64,000 bases of DNA from Fischerella sp. CENA71. GTDB taxonomy: Bacteria; Cyanobacteriota; Cyanobacteriia; Cyanobacteriales; Nostocaceae. Every line of letters starts with the position of its first letter. The first letter of the stretch is position 1. Positions 9,116-17,934 of the stretch are shown here, piece after piece. The stretch is taken from contig JANBVI010000088.1 of NCBI GenBank assembly GCA_024239075.1, positions 186,001 to 250,000 of the forward strand, read 5' to 3'. The notes under the pieces are model-generated. The model ran no database searches, was not told the origin of the DNA, and worked only from the letters and a program-made list of their open reading frames with translations. The translations under genes and the position numbers were made by a program.

Positions 9116-10465
9116 ATGCCTAAGATATCTATAAACAAAATTAAAATTGGTGTGAATCGTCGTCCATTAAATGGCGAGAAAGTTAAGGATTTAAAAGAAT
9201 CTATTCAAGCAAATGGTCTTTTAAATCCAATCACGGTAGATCAACATTACAACTTGATTGCTGGGTTGCACCGTTTGACGGCTTGTCAGATGCTGGGTTT
9301 AGAAGAAATTGAGTGCAATGTTGTTAATTATGAAGATGCTGAACAATCTCGTCTAGCGGAAATAGACGAAAATTTAATCCGCAATGAGCTAGAACCTCTA
9401 GAACGTAACGAACTGTGGTTGGAACGGGAACAAATTCTCCAACGGATGGGACTGAGAGCAAAAGCAGGAGATAACCAATATACCCTCAAAGGTAGTGCAA
9501 CCATTTCACCACCAGCTAAAACTACCAAGGATATCGCAAAACAAACAGGTTTCTCTGAACGTACTTTGCAGCAAGGTTTACAAATTGCTAAGACTATTCA
9601 TCCGGAGGTAAAACAGCTCATTAAAGAAACGCCATTAGCTAAAAGTACTACGGCTCAGTTAGAAATAGCCAGAACTGCTACTGCTGAACGTATCTTAGCA
9701 GAACAAGCTGAAGAAGCTGCACAATTAGCTAAAGCTAAGGGAGAAGAACAAGAAGCTGAACGACAAGCACAATTAGCAGCAGAATCACGAGCCAAGCAAA
9801 AGGAGTTACAATTATTAGCCTTTAAAAGTGCGATCGCTCAAAAACAAGCAAAGTCAGCTGTTAAAAAAGTGCCAAATCGTTTAGAACAGCCAGATCACAA
9901 ACCAAACTTTCTTCTCAAGGAACCGCAAGTAAAAGTTGGTGATGAATTAGTCCTGGGTAGGAATTTAGTTTATTGTGGTGATACCAGTAGTAAAGATTTT
10001 AGACAATTACTACCATCGAACGCAGCTTTAGCGATCGCCACTATATCACCTACTTGGAATCATGATTACTTGGTTGACGAAGCAAGAATTGTTGCAGTCG
10101 TACGTTCCCAAGATCAAATTTATGAGTTTTGCAGCCAAACTCGGATGCCTTATCAGTATGAATTAATCATTAGTAACCTGTATATTGGCATTTTTTCTCA
10201 TCAATCTATATCTAAGCCGCAAACACCAATTCATATTGAAGGTATAGAAGGAATAATTAATTACCTAATCAACCTTTATACAAGTCATCAAGATCAATTT
10301 GTAATTGCTCCATTTATGGGAAATGGTGAAATTTTGAGCGCTTGTGAAAAGATGGGGCGTATCTGTTTTATCGGAGATCATAACCTAGAATTAATCAGTC
10401 GCGAAATTATCCGTTGGGAAAAGTGGACTGGGAAAAAAGCGAACGTCGGTATGGGGATAGGGTAA
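9116..10465 (+). CDS. ParB-like nuclease-domain protein fused to a degenerate DNA methyltransferase domain
   Basis: A 449-residue two-part protein. The N-terminus (about residues 1-185) is a ParB/Spo0J-like domain with NGEKVKDLKESIQANGLLNPI, LIAGLHRLTAC and DENLIRNELEPLERNELW, followed by a TGFSERTLQQGLQIA helix-turn-helix. An Ala/Glu/Gln-rich helical linker spans about 190-260. The C-terminus (about 275-445) follows the plan of a beta-class N4/N6 methyltransferase (LGRNLVYCGDTSSKDF; PFMGNGEILSACEKMGRICF; IIRWEKWTGKKA). However, the catalytic (D/S)PPY motif reads ISPTWN and the region around it is shortened, so methylation is unlikely. It probably binds DNA without modifying it. It sits between divergent hgdB and the hgl synthase genes; a regulatory role there is speculation. 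Confidence 0.78.
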   Translation: MPKISINKIKIGVNRRPLNGEKVKDLKESIQANGLLNPITVDQHYNLIAGLHRLTACQMLGLEEIECNVVNYEDAEQSRLAEIDENLIRNELEPLERNELWLEREQILQRMGLRAKAGDNQYTLKGSATISPPAKTTKDIAKQTGFSERTLQQGLQIAKTIHPEVKQLIKETPLAKSTTAQLEIARTATAERILAEQAEEAAQLAKAKGEEQEAERQAQLAAESRAKQKELQLLAFKSAIAQKQAKSAVKKVPNRLEQPDHKPNFLLKEPQVKVGDELVLGRNLVYCGDTSSKDFRQLLPSNAALAIATISPTWNHDYLVDEARIVAVVRSQDQIYEFCSQTRMPYQYELIISNLYIGIFSHQSISKPQTPIHIEGIEGIINYLINLYTSHQDQFVIAPFMGNGEILSACEKMGRICFIGDHNLELISREIIRWEKWTGKKANVGMGIG

Positions 10466-11173
10466 CTAGGGACAAGAGAATGACTAATTACCAGCAAAAA
10501 AATGTAAATAAACATTGACTTTAATAACCTCTTAATATGTCTAGTTTATTTTTATTAAAAAATCAGCATCAGTGATAGCTGAATCATTATCTTGTCATGA
10601 AAAATATACTGAGCTTTACTGACTGCACATTTTTTTGATCACATTGTTAATTCAGTTCCAAAATCAATTTTTATTGAGGCTATTTATTAATATAATTGCA
10701 AAAGGATGCCTATTTATTACCGGATTATAGGCACTTTCTACTTTTTACTTGAGGCAATAGTAAGAAATGCTACTTTTTAATAATTGTTCAACTTTGTATT
10801 TATATTTTTTCTAAAATTGCCTCCTACGAACAATCCAATTAATGCTGGCTATGCTAATCTTGGTATTAATTGTCGTTCTTTTAGGCAACAAGGCTTATTA
10901 GTTAGTGAATAATTAATTGAGAGTACCTAACTACACACTAAAAAAGTCTCTATGCCATCATTAATGATTGAGTAAGTTAACAGAATTAAACGTAAAATGC
11001 TCATTCTTGAAAATCAATCAGCAAGCGGCTTTGTCTTTCTACCTTCTAGTTAGTTCAATTATTTTTGTAATTGCTTATGAATTTAAATCAAAGGAGGTTT
11101 CTTTTGTAACGAATTTGTCAAATATTGTTTGACAGAATTCATAGAATATATTATCTTGGAAGTCGAAACTGCT
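10466..11173. other. AT-rich intergenic region
   Basis: About 700 bp without a convincing gene. It is very AT-rich and shows no recognisable RNA gene. A good Shine-Dalgarno-like AAAGGAGG lies at 11091-11098 but is followed by no ORF in register before the TTG at 11129. The promoter of the 11174 gene, and perhaps a distal promoter of the synthase operon, should be here. Confidence 0.4.
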
Positions 11174-11452
11174 ATGGCATTTATCAAGATTCAGAACGTT
11201 ATTCTTAACACCAGCTACATTGCCGCAGTTAAGCTAGATAATCAAACTGGCTCAGAAATAAAAAGCGTTTCTGTTCTCTTAGTTACTCCTAAGTTTTCAA
11301 TATTCCAGTGTGAAAGCATCTCCCCCAATCTCCATAATTACGAATGGATAGAGTTTACGGGTCAGGCAGCTAACGCACTGCAAGATTACTTTACTAGTTA
11401 CAACAACGTCATCGACTTATTACCGCAATCTCAGGAGTCGAGCGTTGTGTAA
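11174..11452 (+). CDS. Small hypothetical protein upstream of hglE
   Basis: A 92-residue protein of unknown function beginning MAFIKIQNVILNTSYIAAVK, with alternating hydrophobic residues that suggest a small beta-rich fold (a short antiparallel sheet followed by the helix AANALQDYFTSY). No signal peptide, metal motif or membrane segment is visible. The ATG at 11174 is preferred over a TTG 45 bases upstream, because GGAAG lies a suitable distance before it and the extra residues are weak. It reads towards hglE with a gap of 262 bp, so it may or may not share the transcript. Confidence 0.55.
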   Translation: MAFIKIQNVILNTSYIAAVKLDNQTGSEIKSVSVLLVTPKFSIFQCESISPNLHNYEWIEFTGQAANALQDYFTSYNNVIDLLPQSQESSVV

Positions 11453-11640
11453 TATTTTTCATCTAATTGCAACAGACACAAGCAAAATTATTTTCACTTA
11501 ACGAACCGATTTGAGATTTGCGATTTTAGAATTAATGTTCCGAAAACTATTAATCCAAAATCCAAAATCCAAAATAGTCAGGGTGACATTTGCTATTGGG
11601 TGCTGATGTCAATACAAGTATTTAGCCCTTATGCATAGGA

Positions 11641-11680
11641 TAACTGCTGCATTAATTCGCTACAGAAACTGTAGCAGTTA
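11641..11680. promoter_or_regulatory. Nested inverted repeats just upstream of hglE
   Basis: Two perfect inverted repeats overlap: TAACTGCT / AGCAGTTA (outer, 11641-11648 with 11673-11680) and GCTACAG-AAA-CTGTAGC (inner, 11659-11675). They share bases 11673-11675, so as RNA the two stems exclude each other. The site ends 35 bp before the hglE ATG. It could be an operator or a 5' UTR switch. It does not match the NtcA consensus. Confidence 0.45.
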
Positions 11681-11714
11681 TATCATCCACATTACCAAAA
11701 ATTAATCATCTTCT

Positions 11715-14700
11715 ATGTCTGCTCATTCAATTGAGATTGCCTTAGCGCAATTGGAAGAACAGATAAACAATTGTGAAAAGGCAGTGGTGAGGTTTCTTGA
11801 GGTCAAAAAAAGGATGTCGGATAAGTCTATGGGAATCGAAAAAATAAACAGAAAATTGCAGCATAATCCTATCGCTATTATTGGTATGGCTTCTTTATTT
11901 CCCCAAGCGAAAAACTTGCGGGAATATTGGCAAAATATTGTTAATAAACTCGACTGTATAACCGACATTCCACCCACCCACTGGAGTGTGGAAGATTACT
12001 ACGATCCAAATCCCAGAACACCAGAAGACAAAACTTATTGTAAAAGAGGCGGATTTCTCCCTCATGTTGATTTTAACCCAATGGATTTTGGGATTCCGCC
12101 AAATATTTTAGAAGTAACAGATGTCTCCCAACTGTTGGGTTTGCTAATTGCTAAACAGGCAATGGAAGATGCTGGTTATAGCGAAAACCGGGAATTTAAT
12201 CGCGAGACTGTCGGTGTCATCTTAGGATCAGCAGCCCTAAAATTAGGGATTCCCTTAGCTGCCCGTTTGCAATATCCTATTTGGGAAAAAGCCCTCAAAA
12301 GTAGCGGCTTATCTGATGAAGATACCCAAAAAGTGATTGAAAAAATCAAAAGCGCTTACGTCAAGTGGGATGAAAACGCTTTCCCCGGTATGTTAGCGAA
12401 CGTTATCTCTGGACGGATTGCCAACCGTTTAAATTTAGGTGGGATAAATTGTACAGTTGACGCTGCTTGTGCTAGTTCCTTCGCTGCCTTGAAAATGGCA
12501 ATTAGCGAGTTAGTCGAACATCGTTGTGACATGATGCTGACTGGCGGCGTTGACACTGACAACTCAATCACAGCTTATATTAGTTTTAGCAAAACTCCGG
12601 CGGTGACTCCTAGTGGCGTCGTTAGACCCTTCGACACCCAGTCTGATGGCATGATGTTGGGTGAAGGTATCGGTATGGTTGTTCTCAAACGCTTAGAAGA
12701 CGCGGTACGAGACAACGATAAAATCTATGCTGTTATCAAGGGTATCGGTACATCCAGCGATGGACGTTATAAAAGTATTTACGCTCCCCGTCAAGCTGGA
12801 CAGGTACAAGCATTACGCCGCGCCTACGAAGATGCAGGCTTTACACCCGAAACTGTTTCTCTGATTGAAGCCCACGGTACAGGAACTATGGCTGGCGATC
12901 CGACCGAATTCGGATCTTTACGAGAATTTTTTGGAGAAAATAGCTCCAAAAGACATCACATCGCCCTTGGTACAGTCAAATCTCAGATCGGACATACAAA
13001 AGCTGCTGCTGGTGCGGCGAGTTTGATCAAAACTGCTTTGGCACTCCACCATAAGATCCTACCAGCCACAATTAACGTTACTGAACCCAACCCCAAACTT
13101 CAGATCAAGAATTCACCTTTTTATTTAAATACAGAAACAAGACCTTGGATTCGTTCAGAAGGGGAAGCACCAAGACGGGCGGGTGTCAGTTCCTTTGGTT
13201 TTGGTGGTACAAACTATCATGTCGTTCTGGAAGAATACGAAGGCGAACACAACCAAGCTTACCGCTTGCACACTGCGCCTAGTGAAGTAGTCCTGTTTGC
13301 TCAAACTCCGGCGGAGTTATTAAGCAGTTGTCAGGAAACCTTAGCTCAATTGCAGTCTGAAACGGGTAATAAGAATTATGTAGAGTTGGTCGAAGCTTGC
13401 AAAACTAAAGAAATTCCCCAGGGTGCTGCTAGGGTTGGTTTTGTGGCTGAGAATAGTGCTGAAGCTTGCAAGTTATTACAGATTAGTATCGACTTGCTGA
13501 AAAACAAACCAACTGCGACATCCTGGGAACATCCCCAAGGTGTTTACTACCGCGCGTCTGGTATGGAATTAGCTGGAAAAGTAGTAGCTTTATTTTCCGG
13601 TCAGGGTTCGCAATACTTGAATATGGGTCGGGAATTAGTGATGAATTTCCCGGAGATGCGGAATCTATATGGCTACATGGATAGCTTGTTATGCAAAGAT
13701 AACTTGCAGCCACTATCTGAGATAGTTTTTCCCCATCCTGTATTTGAAGAGACAGAAAAGAATGCCCAAGTTGCAGCATTACAACGGACACAATATGCTC
13801 AACCTGCAATTGGGGTGTTAAGCGCAGGGATGTATAAAATCTTGCAACAATCTGGATTTAAGGCAGATTTCGTTGCTGGACACAGTTTTGGTGAACTCAC
13901 AGCATTGTGGGCAGCGGGAGTGTTGAGTGATGCAGATTACTGCTTACTCGTGAAAGCACGGGGACAGGCAATGGCAGCGCCCCAAGATCCCAATTATGAT
14001 ACAGGAGCGATGCTAGCGGTCAAAGAAGACCTGAGTAAGGTAGAAGCTGTACTGAGGAATTATCCCCAGGTGGCGATCGCTAACTTCAATTCACCCCGCC
14101 AAGTCGTATTAGCAGGCCCCACCAACGCTATTACCCAAGTAAAGGATGCATTACACAAACAAGGATATGCAGCTGTTTCTTTACCAGTATCCGCAGCTTT
14201 CCATACACCGTTAATTGCTTTTGCTCAAAAATCCTTTGCGATCGCCATTAAAAACGTCAACTTCCAAATTCCCCAAATTCCTGTTTACACCAACGTCACA
14301 GGTAAGGAATATCCTAAAGAACCAGCAGTCATTCAAAAAACCCTGGAAACCCACCTCTCCAACTCCGTACTGTTCAAACAGGAAATCGAAAATATCTACG
14401 CGGCTGGGGGTTACTGCTTCGTAGAATTTGGGCCGAGAAATATTCTCACCAACTTAATCAAAGATATCTTAGGCGATCGCCCCCATATGGCGATCGCACT
14501 CAACCCCAGCGCCCAAAAGAACAGCGATCGTTCTGTGCGCGAAGCCGCCGTACAACTGCGGGTTGCAGGGATGTCTCTGAAAAACCTCGACCCCTACCAA
14601 CTGCCACCAGTTATCACTGAAGCGCCGAAAAACAAAGGTTTGAACGTGAAATTATGCGGTAGTAACTACGTATCAGACAAAACGAAAATGGCATTTGAGC

Positions 14701-17171
14701 AAGCATTGCAGAACGGTCAAACAGTGAAATTGCAACATGATTCTGTTTCCAATAGTGCGATCGCATTGCCACAAACTAACGGCACTAACAATACTAACGG
14801 ACACAGCAAACAACCCCAGTTGGTAGAAAACACAGTTCAAATGCTTAAAGGGGAAGTGGTAAAAAGCAACGGTAACGGTAATCCCCAATCCCTAATTCTC
14901 AATCCTCAATCCCCAATCCCTGATCCCCAATCCTCGATCCCCGTTCCCCGATCCCCAATGCAACCAGAAATCCCAGATAAACTTGTAAATTACCAAAGAA
15001 TTTTAGAAAGCTTAGAATACGTCCTGACACAGTTTCAACAAAATCAAGGCGAGAATTTACAAGTTCATTCCCACTACCTAAACCATCAGATGGAATATGC
15101 TAAAACCTTTTTCCAACTGATGCAGCAGCAGAATTCCCTGCTTGCTAACGGTAAAAATTCACCAGATGTAGCCCAGCTGAAACCAAGCATCATCGAAAGC
15201 TTAGACCGTAGCATGATGCAGTTTCACGCCCAACAAGGTGAAACCCTACGCATTCATCAACAATATCTTAAAGATCAGGTAGAATACACCAAAAACTTCT
15301 TCCAACTAGTTCAGCAAGAATATTCCCAACTCATCACCGAGGGTGGAACTACTCAACCAGTAATTTCTGCTCAGGTAAGTGTACCTGCTAAAGCTGAGAT
15401 TTCTGTTCCCCCGGTTGCCAAAATCCAAGAAAGTCAAATTCCTGCTGTTAAAGAAGACAGCCCACTTCCAGCCAGTGTCAAGATATCAGAAAGCAAGCTT
15501 GAACTTGTAACTGATACTGTTATTCAAAACGGTACAACAAACGTAAAACCAGAAACTACCCCACTTTCTTTCTCTCCCACTCCCAGCACACCGACCATCA
15601 GCGCACCACCGCAATCAGTAATTACTCAACAACCACTACCACCAGCAACATTAGCACCAACGATTGATCTATCTGAGTTAGATCAAACCCTGCTAGCCAT
15701 CACCAGTGAAAAAACTGGTTATCCTATCGAGATGTTAGAACTCGACATGGACATGGAAGCAGACTTGGGAATCGACTCGATCAAACGAGTAGAAATCATG
15801 GGTGCATTGCAAGAAAAATACCCCGACTTACCCAAGCCAAGTAATGTAGAAGAACTGGCGGAACTACGTACCATCGGTCAAATCGTCCAGTATCTACAAT
15901 CGTTAGTTTTTACCCCCGCGTTGGTAGAGGAGAAGGACAAGGGAGACACAGTGACACGGGAACACGGTGACACGGGGAATATTTTTGATAATTTCTCTCC
16001 GTCTTTGCATCTCCCCGTCTCCGCGTCCTCAGAAGCTGTACCTGAATTCAGCAACGATTCTACCGTTGTTCACGCAAGTGTTGCAGTCGCCGCCGAACCA
16101 ATCATCAGCGTTACCGAAACGGTGACTCCCACAGCAGAAGTTGACTTAAGTAACTTAGCTGAAACCTTGTTAGCTATTACTAGCGAAAAAACAGGTTATC
16201 CAGTCGAGATGCTAGAACTCGACATGGATATGGAAGCAGACTTGGGGATTGACTCGATTAAACGGGTAGAAATTATGGGGGCTTTACAAGAACAATACCC
16301 CGACTTACCGAAACCGAGTAATGTGGAAGAACTAGCAGAACTACGCACCATCGGTCAAATAGTTGAGTACCTCCAGAAACTAGCTGGGGCTGAAAAAAAA
16401 AAGCAGCAACATGAATCTGTTAACCAGCCAGATGAGTTAGTACCCAACGTCCAACGTCGTCCAGCCAAGCTGCAAATTCTCCCACCTCCTGACTTTTGGG
16501 AATTCCCCATACCAGAGGGACACATCGCCCTAATCACCGACGATGGTTCCCTCACTACTACCAAAGTTGCTGAGTTATTGAGTCAACGGGGATGGAAAGT
16601 AGTAGTCTTAAACTTACCTCCGTCCCTAGTTCCCGAAAAATCGCCCTTACCAGCAGGTGTGAATCGCGTTACCTTACAAGATTCTACTGAGGAACATCTA
16701 CAACAACAACTAGCAGCGATCGCCACTCATTACGGTAACATTGGCACATTTATTCACATTCACCCCGTCTTCCAGGCTAGTCACAATAGTAAGATTGCTT
16801 ATTTCCCAGCCGAAAAAGCGATTATTAAGCAAGTCTTCTTCATGGCGAAACACCTGAAAAAATCCCTCAATGCAGCAGCCGATCACGGACGCAGTTGTTT
16901 TTGTACCGTAGCACGTCTAGACGGGGCTTTTGGAGTTGAACACAAAGTTAACTTTGGGGCGATTGGTGCAGGTTTATTTGGATTAACCAAAACCATGATT
17001 TGGGAATGGCCAAAAGTATATTGTCGGGCAATAGACCTTAGTCCTGATCTTAGCGCCGAAACATCAGCACAACACATTTTTGCTGAACTTCACGACCCCA
17101 ATCGTTATCTTACCGAAGTAGCCTATGGTTCCCAGGGAAGAGTAACTTTGGTTAGCGTACTCGATAGTTGA
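11715..17171 (+). CDS. hglE: Heterocyst glycolipid polyketide synthase HglE (KS-AT-ACP-ACP-partial KR)
   Basis: An 1818-residue PfaA-like synthase. After a helical N-terminus, the ketosynthase spans about 50-510 with Cys252 (VDAACASS), His387 (EAHGTGT) and His427 (KSQIGH). The acyltransferase spans about 620-960 with GQGSQ and Ser724 in GHSFGE. Two nearly identical acyl carrier domains have phosphopantetheine serines at 1355 and 1514 (LGIDSIKR). Between AT and ACP1 are Asn/Pro-rich low-complexity sequence and two copies of a helical VHXXYL motif (about 1090-1210). The C-terminus (about 1580-1818) looks like the structural half of a ketoreductase; the catalytic half opens HglD. Two repeats are translated in frame (about 1056-1083 and 1405-1441). 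It starts the aglycone-building operon; synteny with hgd genes favours the heterocyst rather than a second glycolipid system. Confidence 0.9.
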   Translation: MSAHSIEIALAQLEEQINNCEKAVVRFLEVKKRMSDKSMGIEKINRKLQHNPIAIIGMASLFPQAKNLREYWQNIVNKLDCITDIPPTHWSVEDYYDPNPRTPEDKTYCKRGGFLPHVDFNPMDFGIPPNILEVTDVSQLLGLLIAKQAMEDAGYSENREFNRETVGVILGSAALKLGIPLAARLQYPIWEKALKSSGLSDEDTQKVIEKIKSAYVKWDENAFPGMLANVISGRIANRLNLGGINCTVDAACASSFAALKMAISELVEHRCDMMLTGGVDTDNSITAYISFSKTPAVTPSGVVRPFDTQSDGMMLGEGIGMVVLKRLEDAVRDNDKIYAVIKGIGTSSDGRYKSIYAPRQAGQVQALRRAYEDAGFTPETVSLIEAHGTGTMAGDPTEFGSLREFFGENSSKRHHIALGTVKSQIGHTKAAAGAASLIKTALALHHKILPATINVTEPNPKLQIKNSPFYLNTETRPWIRSEGEAPRRAGVSSFGFGGTNYHVVLEEYEGEHNQAYRLHTAPSEVVLFAQTPAELLSSCQETLAQLQSETGNKNYVELVEACKTKEIPQGAARVGFVAENSAEACKLLQISIDLLKNKPTATSWEHPQGVYYRASGMELAGKVVALFSGQGSQYLNMGRELVMNFPEMRNLYGYMDSLLCKDNLQPLSEIVFPHPVFEETEKNAQVAALQRTQYAQPAIGVLSAGMYKILQQSGFKADFVAGHSFGELTALWAAGVLSDADYCLLVKARGQAMAAPQDPNYDTGAMLAVKEDLSKVEAVLRNYPQVAIANFNSPRQVVLAGPTNAITQVKDALHKQGYAAVSLPVSAAFHTPLIAFAQKSFAIAIKNVNFQIPQIPVYTNVTGKEYPKEPAVIQKTLETHLSNSVLFKQEIENIYAAGGYCFVEFGPRNILTNLIKDILGDRPHMAIALNPSAQKNSDRSVREAAVQLRVAGMSLKNLDPYQLPPVITEAPKNKGLNVKLCGSNYVSDKTKMAFEQALQNGQTVKLQHDSVSNSAIALPQTNGTNNTNGHSKQPQLVENTVQMLKGEVVKSNGNGNPQSLILNPQSPIPDPQSSIPVPRSPMQPEIPDKLVNYQRILESLEYVLTQFQQNQGENLQVHSHYLNHQMEYAKTFFQLMQQQNSLLANGKNSPDVAQLKPSIIESLDRSMMQFHAQQGETLRIHQQYLKDQVEYTKNFFQLVQQEYSQLITEGGTTQPVISAQVSVPAKAEISVPPVAKIQESQIPAVKEDSPLPASVKISESKLELVTDTVIQNGTTNVKPETTPLSFSPTPSTPTISAPPQSVITQQPLPPATLAPTIDLSELDQTLLAITSEKTGYPIEMLELDMDMEADLGIDSIKRVEIMGALQEKYPDLPKPSNVEELAELRTIGQIVQYLQSLVFTPALVEEKDKGDTVTREHGDTGNIFDNFSPSLHLPVSASSEAVPEFSNDSTVVHASVAVAAEPIISVTETVTPTAEVDLSNLAETLLAITSEKTGYPVEMLELDMDMEADLGIDSIKRVEIMGALQEQYPDLPKPSNVEELAELRTIGQIVEYLQKLAGAEKKKQQHESVNQPDELVPNVQRRPAKLQILPPPDFWEFPIPEGHIALITDDGSLTTTKVAELLSQRGWKVVVLNLPPSLVPEKSPLPAGVNRVTLQDSTEEHLQQQLAAIATHYGNIGTFIHIHPVFQASHNSKIAYFPAEKAIIKQVFFMAKHLKKSLNAAADHGRSCFCTVARLDGAFGVEHKVNFGAIGAGLFGLTKTMIWEWPKVYCRAIDLSPDLSAETSAQHIFAELHDPNRYLTEVAYGSQGRVTLVSVLDS
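15930..16034. repeat. Palindromic repeat translated in frame within hglE
   Basis: Located in the linker between the two ACP domains. It reads GACACGGGG-rich, then GGAATATTTTTGAT, then CTCC- and GCGTC-rich sequence, encoding GDTGNIFDNFSPS and SASSEA. Copies in the same frame occur in hglC (about 21130) and in the peptidase gene (about 37830-37925). Confidence 0.8.
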
Positions 17172-17299
17172 CAAGAGGACACGGGGACGCAAAGACACAA
17201 GGACAGGGAGAGAGTTTCAGATTATTTCTCCGCGTCACTGCGTCTCCTCCTCTCCGCGTCTTTAAAAGCTACTTCCACTTCTCGTATGCGTCTGAAGAA

Positions 17300-17863
17300 A
17301 TGTCCAAGCATCAAACAATTACTTTTCTTGGTCGCGTTATTGACCAAAAAAAACAAGCCCCGATTAGTAGGGCGAAAGTTTTATTAACATATGCAGGTAA
17401 TTCAGTCATTACCTACACAGATTTGGAAGGGATATATCGATTAACAATTAACTTTAATAACAGCGATTCTTGGCAGGCACAATTATCTATTCAAGCCAAT
17501 GGCTACAAAAGTTATAACTCTTCGATAAAACTATCACCAAAACAAAAAGACCTGGGTGATGTTCGACTGGTTGAGGTTAATTCTAATTTGAATTCATCTT
17601 CTAATATTAAATCTAGTTCTACTTCTAGTTCTAGTAACAAATTAAGCTCAGTATCTACTTCATCTGCTAATAATAAATTAAGTACAAGTTCTAGTTCCAA
17701 ATCTCAAGAGAACAGTTTTGTTCCTTTACCAATAATCATAGCGGTCATGATGGTGATGTTTTTAATGATGGCGATCGCGTTGAAACCTTCTCCACAAAAA
17801 AATCCCGTTAATAGGCGCAATACACTTAGTATCTTAGTGCCTTGGTGTTTCAATATTTTTTAA
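17300..17863 (+). CDS. Small tail-anchored protein with carboxypeptidase-regulatory-like domain
   Basis: A 187-residue protein between hglE and hglD. Residues 1-90 resemble a CarboxypepD_reg-like beta-sandwich (ITFLGRVIDQKKQAPISRAK; YTDLEGIYRLTI; ANGYKSYNSSIKLSP). A Ser/Asn-rich linker follows (about 95-140), then one membrane segment near the C-terminus (PLPIIIAVMMVMFLMMAIAL). The longer reading from a TTG at 17168 overlaps the hglE stop, but its first 44 codons are a translated copy of the GACACGGGGAC repeat, so the ATG at 17300 is preferred. The last residues lie in a CTTGGTG/CACCAAG palindromic repeat (about 17832-17888), so the C-terminus may have been altered by insertion. Function unknown; it may tether the synthase to a membrane (inference). 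Confidence 0.6.
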   Translation: MSKHQTITFLGRVIDQKKQAPISRAKVLLTYAGNSVITYTDLEGIYRLTINFNNSDSWQAQLSIQANGYKSYNSSIKLSPKQKDLGDVRLVEVNSNLNSSSNIKSSSTSSSSNKLSSVSTSSANNKLSTSSSSKSQENSFVPLPIIIAVMMVMFLMMAIALKPSPQKNPVNRRNTLSILVPWCFNIF

Positions 17864-17934
17864 CCACCAAGACGCCAAGACACCAAGTATTTTCAACTTT
17901 ATTGATTGAATTTATCTCTGCAAAAGGATAAGTT

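Noticed and set aside
17168-17299. Longer TTG-initiated version of the small operon protein
   Set aside because: The extra 44 codons are a copy of the palindromic repeat, and a good ATG follows at 17300.
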